This document shows positions 51,113 through 60,878 of a stretch of 64,000 bases of DNA, piece by piece (positions within the stretch are counted from its first letter, which is position 1; every line of letters begins with the position of its first letter). Below the pieces are notes generated by a model. That model was not told the origin of the DNA, did not search any database, and saw nothing but the letters and a program-made list of their open reading frames with translations. The stretch lies in assembly GCA_012518275.1 (NCBI GenBank), contig JAAYSS010000047.1, positions 1-64,000 of the forward strand, read 5' to 3'. The position numbers and the translations under genes are program-made. The DNA is from Bacteroidales bacterium (GTDB lineage: Bacteria; Bacteroidota; Bacteroidia; Bacteroidales; Paludibacteraceae).

Positions 51113-51146
51113 GAGAAAAACTTAGTTCTGTTCCTTAATCAAAAAA

Positions 51147-51524
51147 ATGAAACAAATATTACTCATAGGGTTTGGTGGATTTCTCGGGAGCATAGCCCGA
51201 TATTTGGTATCTAAACTGAATATTGTTTGGCAGTTTTACAACATTCCCATGGGTACGCTGGTTGTAAACATTGTTGGGAGTTTACTTATTGGATTTTTTG
51301 CAGGATTATTAGCTCACAACATAACTTCCAACGAAAATTTAAAGTTGTTTCTTATCACGGGAATCTGTGGTGGGTTTACTACATTTTCGGCATTTGCTTT
51401 TGAAAACATGCAGCTTATCCAAAACGGACACAACGTCGCTGCGATAATTTACATTTCCGTCAGCGTTTTTCTCGGAATTATAGCCGTAATCGGGGGACTT
51501 GTTCTTAGTAAATCTTTTATTTAA
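51147..51524 (+). CDS. crcB: CrcB/Fluc fluoride channel
   Basis: GFGGFLGSIARYLVSK; GTLVVNIVGSLLIGFFAGL; GICGGFTTFSAFAFENM. Confidence 0.95.
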   Translation: MKQILLIGFGGFLGSIARYLVSKLNIVWQFYNIPMGTLVVNIVGSLLIGFFAGLLAHNITSNENLKLFLITGICGGFTTFSAFAFENMQLIQNGHNVAAIIYISVSVFLGIIAVIGGLVLSKSFI

Positions 51525-51534
51525 TTATTTTTCA

Positions 51535-52044
51535 ATGGAACTACTAAAATATACGATTCCTGCCATTCTGGTTCTTATTTTGGTCTATTTTCTGATGCAT
51601 CGTTTTTTCAAAAATGAAGCTAAAAGAAGAAATTTGGAATTGAAAAAATCCAACCTTCAAATCGTAACGCCTACACGGATGCGGGCTTACGAACGATTGG
51701 CATTACTTCTCGAACGCATCAATCCAAACAATATGTTGGTAAATAAAATCGATGAGTCGATGAACTGCATTCAATTTCAAACATCGGTTTTGAGTGATAT
51801 CCGCCGAGAATTTGACCACAATATTTCGCAGCAAATTTACGTCAGCGAAGAGCTTTGGGAACAGATAGAAGATGCACGTGAAAATCTGATACAACTAATC
51901 AACGCGGCTGCTACGCAATGCAAAGCCGACGAACCCGCTACTAAGCTGGCAAGCATCATCATTGAAGCGTATAACATGCCGGAAGACACTGCACTAAATG
52001 CAGCAATGAGGGCATTAAAAGAAGAAGTTAATGAACTTTTTTAA
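51535..52044 (+). CDS. Conserved hypothetical protein with one N-terminal TM
   Basis: MELLKYTIPAILVLILVYFLMHRFFKNEAKRR...TPTRMRAYERLALLLERINPNNML; four-gene tandem context. Confidence 0.75.
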   Translation: MELLKYTIPAILVLILVYFLMHRFFKNEAKRRNLELKKSNLQIVTPTRMRAYERLALLLERINPNNMLVNKIDESMNCIQFQTSVLSDIRREFDHNISQQIYVSEELWEQIEDARENLIQLINAAATQCKADEPATKLASIIIEAYNMPEDTALNAAMRALKEEVNELF

Positions 52045-52532
52045 TGAAAAAAACAGGACTTAACATATTATTTATCATTGCTTTATCTGTCGGAATTCTA
52101 TCTTGCGACACGGATGACACGTGCCGAAAAAGCCGTACTGTATTGCTTGGGATGAATTTTTATCTGGATAGCATCAACAGCAAAACAAATCAGCTGGTAG
52201 TACAAAATCTCGCTATCGATAGCCTTTGGATAAAAGGCGAAGGATTGGATAAGTATTTCTATTCAAAAGAAAGCAAAAATTCCGTTAAATTACCGCTAAA
52301 TTCATTCGCACAAGAATCCAAATACATGATGCGATTTAACGAAACCATCGATACGGTTCTCATTAAGCATCAGAATTTTACCGAATTTCTTTCGCTTGAA
52401 TGCGGTTACATACGCACGCACAAGATTGATACGGTAATTTCTACCAATAATTTTATTGACAGCATTTCCATTAATCAAGAAAACGTAGGCACCATTTATG
52501 TCGAAAATATTCAGATTCATCATAATAAGTAG
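52044..52532 (+). CDS. DUF6452-like lipoprotein
   Basis: Lipobox SVGILSCDTDD; CRKSRTVLLGMNFY; upstream of a DUF6048-like gene. Confidence 0.72.
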   Translation: MKKTGLNILFIIALSVGILSCDTDDTCRKSRTVLLGMNFYLDSINSKTNQLVVQNLAIDSLWIKGEGLDKYFYSKESKNSVKLPLNSFAQESKYMMRFNETIDTVLIKHQNFTEFLSLECGYIRTHKIDTVISTNNFIDSISINQENVGTIYVENIQIHHNK

Positions 52533-53208
52533 TGTTTTCTTTTTGGGCTTGCTGTCAAGCATTCACGCACAAGAAGAAGTGAAACCGATTAAAAAAACCG
52601 TAGAAAAATCAGATACGGTCAAAGTTAAAGTTTGGCAAGGATTTTTCGTAGAATTTGACGTTGCGCCGCTTATAGAAAGCGCACTCATCAACAAGTACGC
52701 CTACACCTATCAGGGAAATCTGATGATAAATCTTAGCAACCGTTTTTTCCCTATGATTGAAATGGGGTATGCCGGAGCCGACAAGACGAACATTAACGAA
52801 ATTAGTTTCAAAACCAGCGGTATGTTTCAAAAAATCGGGATAGATTTCAGACTGCTAAAACCGCATCCATCAGCCACTATCAAGCACAACTTTGTGCTTG
52901 GCGGACTGAGATTTGGAATGAGCAACTTCAACTATTCTATTAACAACGCATTAATTGAAGACCCATACTGGGGCGGTTCGGAAATAATTAATGAAAATTC
53001 AATTCCTTCCACAAAATATTGGTTCGAATTCGTAGCCGGAACACGTGTATCTCTTTACAAAAACATTTATTTAGGTTGGAACGTAAGAAACAAAAGATTA
53101 CTGAATAAAACGAAGGAAGGCGAAATCTCGCCTTGGTATGTACCCGGGTATGGATTAGGAAAATCACCCATTTGGGGATTCAGCTACACGGTGGGATATA
53201 AATTTTAG
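52498..53208 (+). CDS. DUF6048-like outer-membrane protein
   Basis: Signal peptide MSKIFRFIIISSVFFLGLLSSIHAQ; FEMGYAG/YKNIYLGWNVRNKRLL barrel-like pattern; start overlaps the upstream ORF by 35 nt. Confidence 0.75.
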   Translation: MSKIFRFIIISSVFFLGLLSSIHAQEEVKPIKKTVEKSDTVKVKVWQGFFVEFDVAPLIESALINKYAYTYQGNLMINLSNRFFPMIEMGYAGADKTNINEISFKTSGMFQKIGIDFRLLKPHPSATIKHNFVLGGLRFGMSNFNYSINNALIEDPYWGGSEIINENSIPSTKYWFEFVAGTRVSLYKNIYLGWNVRNKRLLNKTKEGEISPWYVPGYGLGKSPIWGFSYTVGYKF

Positions 53209-53254
53209 AATTGAAAACAGACACGAAAATTAATAATTCAAAAAACAAATAACT

Positions 53255-55276
53255 ATGAATTCAACAAAAGAACTTAATCTTGCAGCTGACAACATCCGCG
53301 TTCTTGCGGCGGCTATGGTAGAAAACGCAAAATCCGGGCATCCGGGCGGCGCAATGGGTGGTGCCGATTTTATCAACGTATTGTATTCTGAATTTTTAGA
53401 ATATGATCCTGAAAACCCACGCTGGGAATGCCGTGACAGGTTTTTCTTGGATCCGGGACACATGTCGCCGATGCTTTACTCGGTTTTGGCACTAACCAGA
53501 AAATATTCCATGGAAGATTTGAAACAATTTCGCCAGTGGGACAGCGTTACACCCGGGCATCCGGAATTAGACGTTGACCGCGGTGTTGAAAACACGTCCG
53601 GTCCGCTTGGACAAGGTCACGTTTTTGCCGTTGGAGCAGCCATTGCTGCTAAATTCTTAAAAGCCCGTTTTGGCGATTTAATGAATCAAACCATCTACGC
53701 ATTTATTTCTGACGGTGGAATTCAAGAAGAAATTTCGCAAGGCGCCGGACGAATTGCCGGGCACTTAGGGCTTGACAATTTGATTATGTTTTACGACTCT
53801 AACAACGTTCAGCTTTCCACTTTTACCGATTCGGTTACGAGCGAAGACGTGGCTATGAAATATCGGGCTTGGAACTGGAATGTAGTCGAAATCAACGGAA
53901 ATAATGTTACAGAAATCAGGACTGCACTCAAACAAGCCAAAAAGGAAGCTGAAAAACCGACTCTTATCATCGGTAGAACAGTTATGGGAAAAGGCGCAAT
54001 AAAAGCTGACGGCAGCTCTCATGAAAATCAAGTGAACACACACGGACAGCCACTCAGCAAAGCTGGAGCCAGTATTACTGAAACCATTAAAAACCTGGGC
54101 GGAGATCCGGAAAATCCGTTTGTAATATTTGAAGAAACAAAAGCGCTGTACGCGCGTCGAGAAGCTGAATTAAAAGAAATTGTAAAAGCTAAAAAAGCAG
54201 CACAAAAAGAATGGGCTGAAGAAAATCCTGAACTGGCTGAGAAGTATAAAAATTTCTTCTCAGGAAAAGCACCGAAATTGGATTGGGCGTCCATTGAGCA
54301 AAAAGCCAATCAGGCAACTCGCGCCGCTTCTTCTACCGTTCTTGGTTTCTTGGCTGAAAACGTTGAGAACATGATTGTTTCAAGTGCCGACTTAAGCAAT
54401 TCTGACAAAACTGACGGTTTCTTGAAAAAAACAAAACAGATGGAAAAAGGTGATTTCTCAGGCAAGTTCCTTCAAGCCGGTGTTTCTGAACTTACTATGG
54501 CTTGCATAGCAAACGGAATTGCTCTTCACGGCGGTGTACATGTTGCTTGCGGAACATTTTTCGTGTTCTCCGACTACATGAAACCTGCCGTGCGCATGGC
54601 AGCCCTAATGGAGCTACCTGTAAAATACATTTGGACACACGATGCATTCCGCGTGGGCGAAGACGGACCTACCCACGAACCGGTTGAGCAGGAAGCGCAA
54701 ATCCGTTTGATGGAAAAATTGAAAAACCATAACGGTGAGAACTCGATGCTGGTACTTCGTCCGGCTGATGTGGAAGAAGCTACCGTGAGCTGGAAAATGG
54801 CGATGGAAAACACCGCTACACCGACCGGCTTGATTTTTTCACGCCAAAACATCACCAACCTGCCGGCTGAAAACAGAAAAGAAGCAGCCTATCAAGCCGA
54901 AAAAGGTGGTTACGTGGTAGAATGTGATGGCAATCCGGATATCGTTCTTATCGCTTCAGGTTCAGAAGTTGCCACACTGGTTGAAGGCGCGGCGCTACTT
55001 CGTGCCGACAGCATTAAAGTGCGCATCGTTTCAGTTCCTTCTGAAGGATTATTCCGCTTACAGTCAGCAGAATATCAAGCAAGAGTGTTGCCGAAAGGGG
55101 TAAAACGCTTTGGACTTACAGCCGGACTACCGGTAAATCTGCTTGGTTTAGTAGGCGAAAACGGGGCTATCTGGGGATTGGAATCATTCGGATTCTCAGC
55201 ACCTTACAAAGTACTGGATGAAAAGCTCGGTTTTACAGCTGAAAATGTTTATAAGCAAGTAAAAGCTATTTTGTAA
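53255..55276 (+). CDS. tkt: Transketolase
   Basis: KSGHPGGAMGGADFINVLY; GPLGQGHVFAVGAAI; FYDSNNVQLS; EDGPTHEPVEQEAQIRLM. Confidence 0.96.
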   Translation: MNSTKELNLAADNIRVLAAAMVENAKSGHPGGAMGGADFINVLYSEFLEYDPENPRWECRDRFFLDPGHMSPMLYSVLALTRKYSMEDLKQFRQWDSVTPGHPELDVDRGVENTSGPLGQGHVFAVGAAIAAKFLKARFGDLMNQTIYAFISDGGIQEEISQGAGRIAGHLGLDNLIMFYDSNNVQLSTFTDSVTSEDVAMKYRAWNWNVVEINGNNVTEIRTALKQAKKEAEKPTLIIGRTVMGKGAIKADGSSHENQVNTHGQPLSKAGASITETIKNLGGDPENPFVIFEETKALYARREAELKEIVKAKKAAQKEWAEENPELAEKYKNFFSGKAPKLDWASIEQKANQATRAASSTVLGFLAENVENMIVSSADLSNSDKTDGFLKKTKQMEKGDFSGKFLQAGVSELTMACIANGIALHGGVHVACGTFFVFSDYMKPAVRMAALMELPVKYIWTHDAFRVGEDGPTHEPVEQEAQIRLMEKLKNHNGENSMLVLRPADVEEATVSWKMAMENTATPTGLIFSRQNITNLPAENRKEAAYQAEKGGYVVECDGNPDIVLIASGSEVATLVEGAALLRADSIKVRIVSVPSEGLFRLQSAEYQARVLPKGVKRFGLTAGLPVNLLGLVGENGAIWGLESFGFSAPYKVLDEKLGFTAENVYKQVKAIL

Positions 55277-55303
55277 TAATTAGCTGATCACAACAAATAA
55301 ATA

Positions 55304-55347
55304 CTATTCAACTCTTTTTTGAAATTTGAAAAGAGTTGAATAGTTTT
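55304..55347 (+). terminator. Intrinsic terminator after tkt
   Basis: ctattcaactctttt...aaaagagttgaatagttttg, 15-bp perfect stem. Confidence 0.75.
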
Positions 55348-55394
55348 GTTTTCAGCTATTTATGTATTTTTATAATAATTTTGTTTATTCATTA

Positions 55395-55982
55395 ATGGAT
55401 TTCACATCAATCTTGTTAATTGCAATCGGTCTGTCGATGGACAGTTTAGCTGTTTCAATCAGCCAGGGCGTTTGTTCCAAAAAACTACAAGTATCACAAG
55501 CGCTGTTGCTGGCAGTAATTTTCGGATTTTTCCAAGGTGCGATGCCCTTGTTGGGATATAGCATCGGGCAGCTTTTTGCAGATGTGATACGGTCTGTTGA
55601 TCACTGGATTGCATTTGTTATTTTACTCTTGATCGGTATCAAAATGATTATTGAAAGCATAAAAAAATCCAAGCAAAAGGATAACTATGGATGCGAAGAA
55701 GAGTGTACAGAAGAAAACTTTCGATTGAGATACTTAACAGTTCTTGCTGTAGCCACAAGTATAGACGCTATGGCTACCGGCTTGATTTTCACGGCATACC
55801 CTGCAATGATTCTGCCCGCAGTCCTTATCATTGCAGCCACAACATTTGTTTTTTCACTGCTTGGTGTAAAACTTGGACACAAGTTCGGCTCTCGGTTTAA
55901 ATTCAATTTTGAGATTTTAGGCGGTATTGTGCTAATCTTTATTGGGGTTAAGATATTATTAGAGCATCTTACAGCCATCTGA
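55395..55982 (+). CDS. mntP: Manganese efflux pump MntP
   Basis: LIAIGLSMDSLAVSISQGV; ATSIDAMATGLIF; GVKLGHKFGSRF...LGGIVLIFIGVKIL. Confidence 0.92.
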   Translation: MDFTSILLIAIGLSMDSLAVSISQGVCSKKLQVSQALLLAVIFGFFQGAMPLLGYSIGQLFADVIRSVDHWIAFVILLLIGIKMIIESIKKSKQKDNYGCEEECTEENFRLRYLTVLAVATSIDAMATGLIFTAYPAMILPAVLIIAATTFVFSLLGVKLGHKFGSRFKFNFEILGGIVLIFIGVKILLEHLTAI

Positions 55983-56042
55983 TTTTTTATAAACATTATT
56001 CAACTTTAAGATGTTTCTTTAATAGTTCGATTAAAAATAATT

Positions 56043-57320
56043 ATGGAATTAAAAATGGAAGAAATTCAAAATTCAGCGTTTGAAGTAACGGCATGGACAA
56101 ACCAATTGTTGCAAAATTGGGGTGTAAACAGTGATTTAATCAATCTTTTTACTTTATTGTTACAATTGACTATCGTCATTTTAATAGCTTTCATTTTTCA
56201 ATGGATTGTACGAAAAATCATCGTGTTAGTATTGAAACAAATAGGCAAACTACCCAAAATGAAATTGGCAGAATTTCTGATACATGACAAATTCCCAACC
56301 TATTTAGCATTAACAGTGCCTTTGATTTGGGTAAAAAACACCATTCCTGTGGTTTTTGAAAACTATCCGACGACAATTTCAGTCCTTGAAAAGTTAATAG
56401 GCATCTTCATTGTTTTAATGATTTTCTGGCTTGTCAGTTCCTTTTTAAAATCGCTTTCAAAACACCTGCTTATACAAACAAAGTACAGCGACAAACCGAT
56501 TGAAAGCTATTTCCAAGTTGTAAAAATAGTCGTATTAATTTTCTGTGCCGGGGCTATCTTTACCATTCTGTCCGGTCAGAGTTTCGGAGCGTTTTTCACA
56601 GCCATGGGTGCCGCGTCCGCCATCATGATGCTGATTTTCAAAGACACTATTTTAGGGTTTGTTGCCAGCATTCAGGTAAGTACCAACGATATGGTACGCA
56701 TCGGCGACTGGATTACCATTCCGAAATTCAACGCTGACGGTATTGTGCAACAAATCACGCTGACGACCGTGAAAGTCAAAAATTTCGATAAAACCATCAG
56801 CACCGTTCCCACCTATGCGCTGATTTCAGATTCGTTCCAAAATTGGCGGGAAATGCAGAATGACGGCGCAAGGCGGATAAAACGTTCTATCTTTCTAAAA
56901 CAATCTTCATTCCGCTACATTCAAAAAGATGAGTTGGAAAAGTTCAAAAAAATTCAATTAATCAGCAGTTACATCGACGAACGTCAGCATATTATTGATG
57001 CCTACAACGAAGAATTTGAAGTCGATTTAGGCGTACAGGTGAATGGCAGAAACTTGACGAATATCGGGCTTTTCAGGAAATACACGGAAAATTACTTAAA
57101 GAATCACCCAAATGTTAGAAAGGATTTGACGCTGATGGTACGACAATTGGCTCCTACTGAAAGTGGACTTCCTTTAGAAATTTATTGTTTTACAAACACT
57201 ACCGTTTGGCAAGAGTACGAGAACATTATGGCTGATATTTTTGACCATCTGACTTCGGCAGTTCGATTTTTCGACTTGAAGATATTTGAGAATCTATCAG
57301 ATAGTGGTCCGGTAGAATAA
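56043..57320 (+). CDS. Mechanosensitive (MscS-family) ion channel
   Basis: GQSFGAFFTAMGAASAIMMLIFKDTILGFVASIQVSTNDMVRIGDWITIPKFNADGIVQQITLTTVKVKNFDKTISTVPTYALI. Confidence 0.92.
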   Translation: MELKMEEIQNSAFEVTAWTNQLLQNWGVNSDLINLFTLLLQLTIVILIAFIFQWIVRKIIVLVLKQIGKLPKMKLAEFLIHDKFPTYLALTVPLIWVKNTIPVVFENYPTTISVLEKLIGIFIVLMIFWLVSSFLKSLSKHLLIQTKYSDKPIESYFQVVKIVVLIFCAGAIFTILSGQSFGAFFTAMGAASAIMMLIFKDTILGFVASIQVSTNDMVRIGDWITIPKFNADGIVQQITLTTVKVKNFDKTISTVPTYALISDSFQNWREMQNDGARRIKRSIFLKQSSFRYIQKDELEKFKKIQLISSYIDERQHIIDAYNEEFEVDLGVQVNGRNLTNIGLFRKYTENYLKNHPNVRKDLTLMVRQLAPTESGLPLEIYCFTNTTVWQEYENIMADIFDHLTSAVRFFDLKIFENLSDSGPVE

Positions 57321-57382
57321 TTGCAATCCCTTTATCGAACCGCTCAAATCAATAAATCTGAACGCTTGGGTTTTTCTACCCG

Positions 57383-57438
57383 AGCGCTCAAACCCAACAC
57401 ATCTGAGCGTTCAAACCTAACACATCTGAGCGCTCACA
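57383..57438. repeat. 23-bp tandem repeat carrying the palindrome GAGCGCTC
   Basis: gagcgctcaaacccaacacatct / gagcgttcaaacctaacacatct / gagcgctcac; a degenerate unit and hairpin lie just upstream (57338-57382). Confidence 0.7.
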
Positions 57439-57454
57439 GTAATCAATCGGCATT

Positions 57455-58789
57455 TTACTTTACTCTCAACCACTTCCACAGCTCTTTCCAACTCACTTTT
57501 TTGCCGTACATCAAAATTCCGGTGCGGTAAATCTTTCCTGCCAGCCACGTGGAAGCAATAAACGAGCCGACGAGTACGGCAAGCGACAGTAAAATCTGCC
57601 ACATCGGCACGTCGTAAGGCACACGCGCCATCATCACTACGGGCGAAGTGAACGGAATCATCGAACCCCAAAAAGCCAAGGCGCTGTCGGGACTTTGCGA
57701 AGCGTAAATCCCTATAAACAAGGCGAATATTATCGGTAGAGTTATTGGCATGGAAAACTGCTGCGTATCGGTTTCGTTGTCCACAGCCGACCCGATGGCG
57801 GCGAAAAGCGACGCATAAAGCAGATATCCGCCAAGGAAATAAAGCAGGAACAGCACGGATACTTTCACAAAGTCAAAACCGGAAAGCATCGTCATCACCT
57901 TACTTATCATTTCCGCAGAATCGCCTTCTGAAACAGTTTGCCCCATTTGAACAGCTTCCGACATGGAAGATGTGTTAAATCCGGGACCGAAAATAGCCGT
58001 TCCGATGCCGGTCAAAATCAGCGTAAAAACTATCCAAATGGTAAATTGAGTCAGCCCGACAAGCGCAATCCCAATGATTTTCCCCATCATCAGCTCAAAA
58101 GGCTTGACCGATGAGATAATTACTTCCACGATTCGGCTCGTTTTTTCCTGCAAAACACCCGACATCACCTGTGAGCCGTAACTCATGATGAAAATATAAA
58201 TCAAAAAAGCAGACACCATGCCGATAATAAGCGCCATCTCTGCCGAACCTTCCTTTTCCTTGCCCGAGCTGTCCCATTTAATCGTTGTGATTTTAATGTT
58301 GGATTTGGACTGCTCGATTTTTTCTTTCAAATCTTGTATGTTCAAAGCCTCTAACTTCTTGTCGCGAACGTAGTTATTCAACTGATTGGCGATGTAGCTT
58401 TTCAATTCAACGTTAATCTGTTTCTCGGAATAAATCGTTACGGCATTCGGATTTTCAACCAAATCTTCCGAAATGTATAACACGGCTGAAAGTTCGTTCT
58501 TTTTATTTGATGTTGTCTTATCTGACCGCTCTTTCCGAATATCGTCAATGGATGTGTCGGTAAATACAAACGTGTACTGCTCGCTGCTTTTCAAAACATC
58601 TCGAAGCGAACGGGTATTGTCCACCACAACGATGTTTTTAACCGTTTCATCTTTTAGCGTCGTTATCCACATCGGCAAAATAATCATTGCCGCCATAAAG
58701 ATGGGTGTGAGAAACGTGAGCAATAAAAATGATTTTTTCATTACCCGCGAAACGTATTCGCGCTGGATGATAATTCCTATCTTGGACAT
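57455..58789 (-). CDS. ABC transporter permease (NatB/ABC-2 family)
   Basis: SKIGIIIQREYVSRVMKKSFLLLTFLTPIFMA; VLQEKTSRIVEVIISSVKPFELMMGKIIGIALVGLTQF. Confidence 0.93.
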   Translation of the reverse strand: MSKIGIIIQREYVSRVMKKSFLLLTFLTPIFMAAMIILPMWITTLKDETVKNIVVVDNTRSLRDVLKSSEQYTFVFTDTSIDDIRKERSDKTTSNKKNELSAVLYISEDLVENPNAVTIYSEKQINVELKSYIANQLNNYVRDKKLEALNIQDLKEKIEQSKSNIKITTIKWDSSGKEKEGSAEMALIIGMVSAFLIYIFIMSYGSQVMSGVLQEKTSRIVEVIISSVKPFELMMGKIIGIALVGLTQFTIWIVFTLILTGIGTAIFGPGFNTSSMSEAVQMGQTVSEGDSAEMISKVMTMLSGFDFVKVSVLFLLYFLGGYLLYASLFAAIGSAVDNETDTQQFSMPITLPIIFALFIGIYASQSPDSALAFWGSMIPFTSPVVMMARVPYDVPMWQILLSLAVLVGSFIASTWLAGKIYRTGILMYGKKVSWKELWKWLRVK

Positions 58790-58854
58790 TTTAATTGATT
58801 GATGGTTGAGTAGTTAATAGTTAAATGGTAACTTCGTGTTTCAATCTCCTGACT

Positions 58855-59751
58855 TTAAGCCTTTGTTACCGTTCGGATAAAAATATCGTTCATCGTGGGC
58901 AATAATTCTTCAAATGAATAGACCTGAGTTTGAGCGATGATTTCTTGCAGGATTTCGTTATTCGACTTCTCGTTTCGTTTTTTAAGCGTCGTTTCAAAGG
59001 CTCCGTTTTTCTGAATTTGAGAAATAATATCGCAGTTTTCAAGCGTCACGGCATCGGCGGTTTTCACGAAAAGGCTGTCAGATGCATGCGAAGCTCGAAT
59101 TTCAGCTACATTCCCTTGTAGAACGACTTTGGATTTATGAACCAACGAAATGTTTTCGCAGAGCTCTTCCACCGATTCCATGTTGTGAGTCGAGAAAATA
59201 ATGGTTGTCCCTTGGTCGCGAAGTGCCAAAATTTCACGTTTCAGCAGGTCGGCATTTACCGGATCAAATCCGCTGAACGGTTCGTCAAAAATCAGCAGTT
59301 CCGGTTCGTGCAGAATGGTTGTGATAAACTGCACTTTTTGCGCCATCCCTTTGGATAGTTCTTCCACTTTCTTGCCCCACCAGTCCTGAATTTCAAACTT
59401 CTCAAACCAATACTTCAGCGATTTCAGCGCATCTGCCTTGCTCATCCCTTTCAGACGCGCCAAGTAAACAGCCTGCTCACCCACTTTCATTTTTTTGTAC
59501 AGCCCGCGCTCTTCCGGCAAGTAGCCGATGTTTCGCACATCTTCAAGTTGAAGCTTTTTCCCGTTCAACAAAACTTCTCCGCTATCGGGCGCAGTTATGC
59601 AGTTGATAATGCGAATCAGCGTAGTTTTTCCGGCACCGTTTGGTCCAAGAAGCCCATACACAGTTCCTTTCGGAATTTCCAAGCTGACACCATCCAAGGC
59701 ACGATGCCCGGCGTATTGCTTCACAACGTTATTTACTTCAAGAAATTTCAA
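58855..59751 (-). CDS. ABC transporter ATP-binding protein (NatA-like)
   Basis: GLLGPNGAGKTTLIRII Walker A; ELSKGMAQKVQFI signature; LLIFDEPFSGFDPVN Walker B. Confidence 0.95.
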   Translation of the reverse strand: MKFLEVNNVVKQYAGHRALDGVSLEIPKGTVYGLLGPNGAGKTTLIRIINCITAPDSGEVLLNGKKLQLEDVRNIGYLPEERGLYKKMKVGEQAVYLARLKGMSKADALKSLKYWFEKFEIQDWWGKKVEELSKGMAQKVQFITTILHEPELLIFDEPFSGFDPVNADLLKREILALRDQGTTIIFSTHNMESVEELCENISLVHKSKVVLQGNVAEIRASHASDSLFVKTADAVTLENCDIISQIQKNGAFETTLKKRNEKSNNEILQEIIAQTQVYSFEELLPTMNDIFIRTVTKA

Positions 59752-59817
59752 TTTGATAAATTTGTTAAATGATTGTTTGGATGTTAAACGTATAAACTCT
59801 TGAACTCTTTTTATTCA

Positions 59818-60840
59818 TCACATCTTAAACGATACACTTACGCCTAAGAAATTGTTCTGCGGATTGACAATAAACGAGCCGAGCATCAGTACAAAATCAT
59901 ACCACATATGTGCCGCTACTGCCGGTCCGATATCATATCCCCGTTTTTGAACATCGTATCCGAACAAATAACCCATCACGGAAGTCACCGCAACCTGCGT
60001 GAAAGTGGCAGCGTAATCGGGCTTTTTTGACATCATAAGATTGGTCAAATGGGCTCCCCCAAAAATCAAACTAGAATAAATCAAACCTTTCCGCTGTCCA
60101 TATTTATAATCCAGCATCGGCATCACTGCATTCCTAAACACATACTCTTCTGACACTCCCGCACCAAAACTTGCCGCCAGCGAAACTCCGCCGTATAGTG
60201 CCAACGCATGATTGGGGTTAACATATCGATTCATCACCATCATCTGTTCCACCTGTCCGAAATAACGATTCGGCTTTGGACCAAGCAAAAAAAGTTCCGC
60301 AACGGCAATGGCAACAAATGCCCCTGTTATCGGCGTAAAAAAATTCTTAGGCTGAAAGGGTGCCAACAGTAAATCGTTGTATTGTATCGGATCGTACCGA
60401 AAATCAGGATTGTTATATTGTATATATTCCATCCTGTTTCGGAAGAAATCAACTTTATCTACACTATAAGCCTGCAAACCAATTAACAACGGGAAATTAG
60501 AGTACGGCGACGAGTTTTCCCTTCCGAACCTATCGCTGTTTATCAATCCGTACGTAATACCGCCAACAGCCAAGCTCGAAAAAACAATCCCTTCAGCTAT
60601 TCTTTTGTCATAAAAATGGGTACCTCCGGGAACATAAAATGTCCAATTCGGGTAAAGTTTCGGGGCTGTTTGAGACAAAATCGCTTCCTCTTCACTCGGT
60701 TTTTCAAGGCTGTTACCGTTTAACTGCAAATTAACACTCGCCGAGTCATTCAATTCAATAGCTACACTATCCGTTGGAAATTGAGCCAGCAATATTCCGG
60801 TAGCAAAAAATAGATATGCAATAATAGTAATAAATCTCAT
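59818..60840 (-). CDS. CPBP-family intramembrane metalloprotease
   Basis: GVSEEYVFRNAVMP (EExxxR), LIFGGAHLTN, AAHMWYDFVLM; N-terminal signal sequence. Confidence 0.83.
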   Translation of the reverse strand: MRFITIIAYLFFATGILLAQFPTDSVAIELNDSASVNLQLNGNSLEKPSEEEAILSQTAPKLYPNWTFYVPGGTHFYDKRIAEGIVFSSLAVGGITYGLINSDRFGRENSSPYSNFPLLIGLQAYSVDKVDFFRNRMEYIQYNNPDFRYDPIQYNDLLLAPFQPKNFFTPITGAFVAIAVAELFLLGPKPNRYFGQVEQMMVMNRYVNPNHALALYGGVSLAASFGAGVSEEYVFRNAVMPMLDYKYGQRKGLIYSSLIFGGAHLTNLMMSKKPDYAATFTQVAVTSVMGYLFGYDVQKRGYDIGPAVAAHMWYDFVLMLGSFIVNPQNNFLGVSVSFKM

Positions 60841-60878
60841 AGGTTGGGTTTAAGTTTTATTTCATGCAATTCGTATAT

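Noticed and set aside
51113-51146. Fluoride riboswitch upstream of crcB
   Set aside because: The gap from the glycosyltransferase gene is only 34 bp, too short for the aptamer, and no matching motif is seen.
57383-57438. CRISPR array
   Set aside because: Only about 2.5 contiguous units with no spacers and no cas genes nearby; a tandem repeat rather than repeat-spacer architecture.
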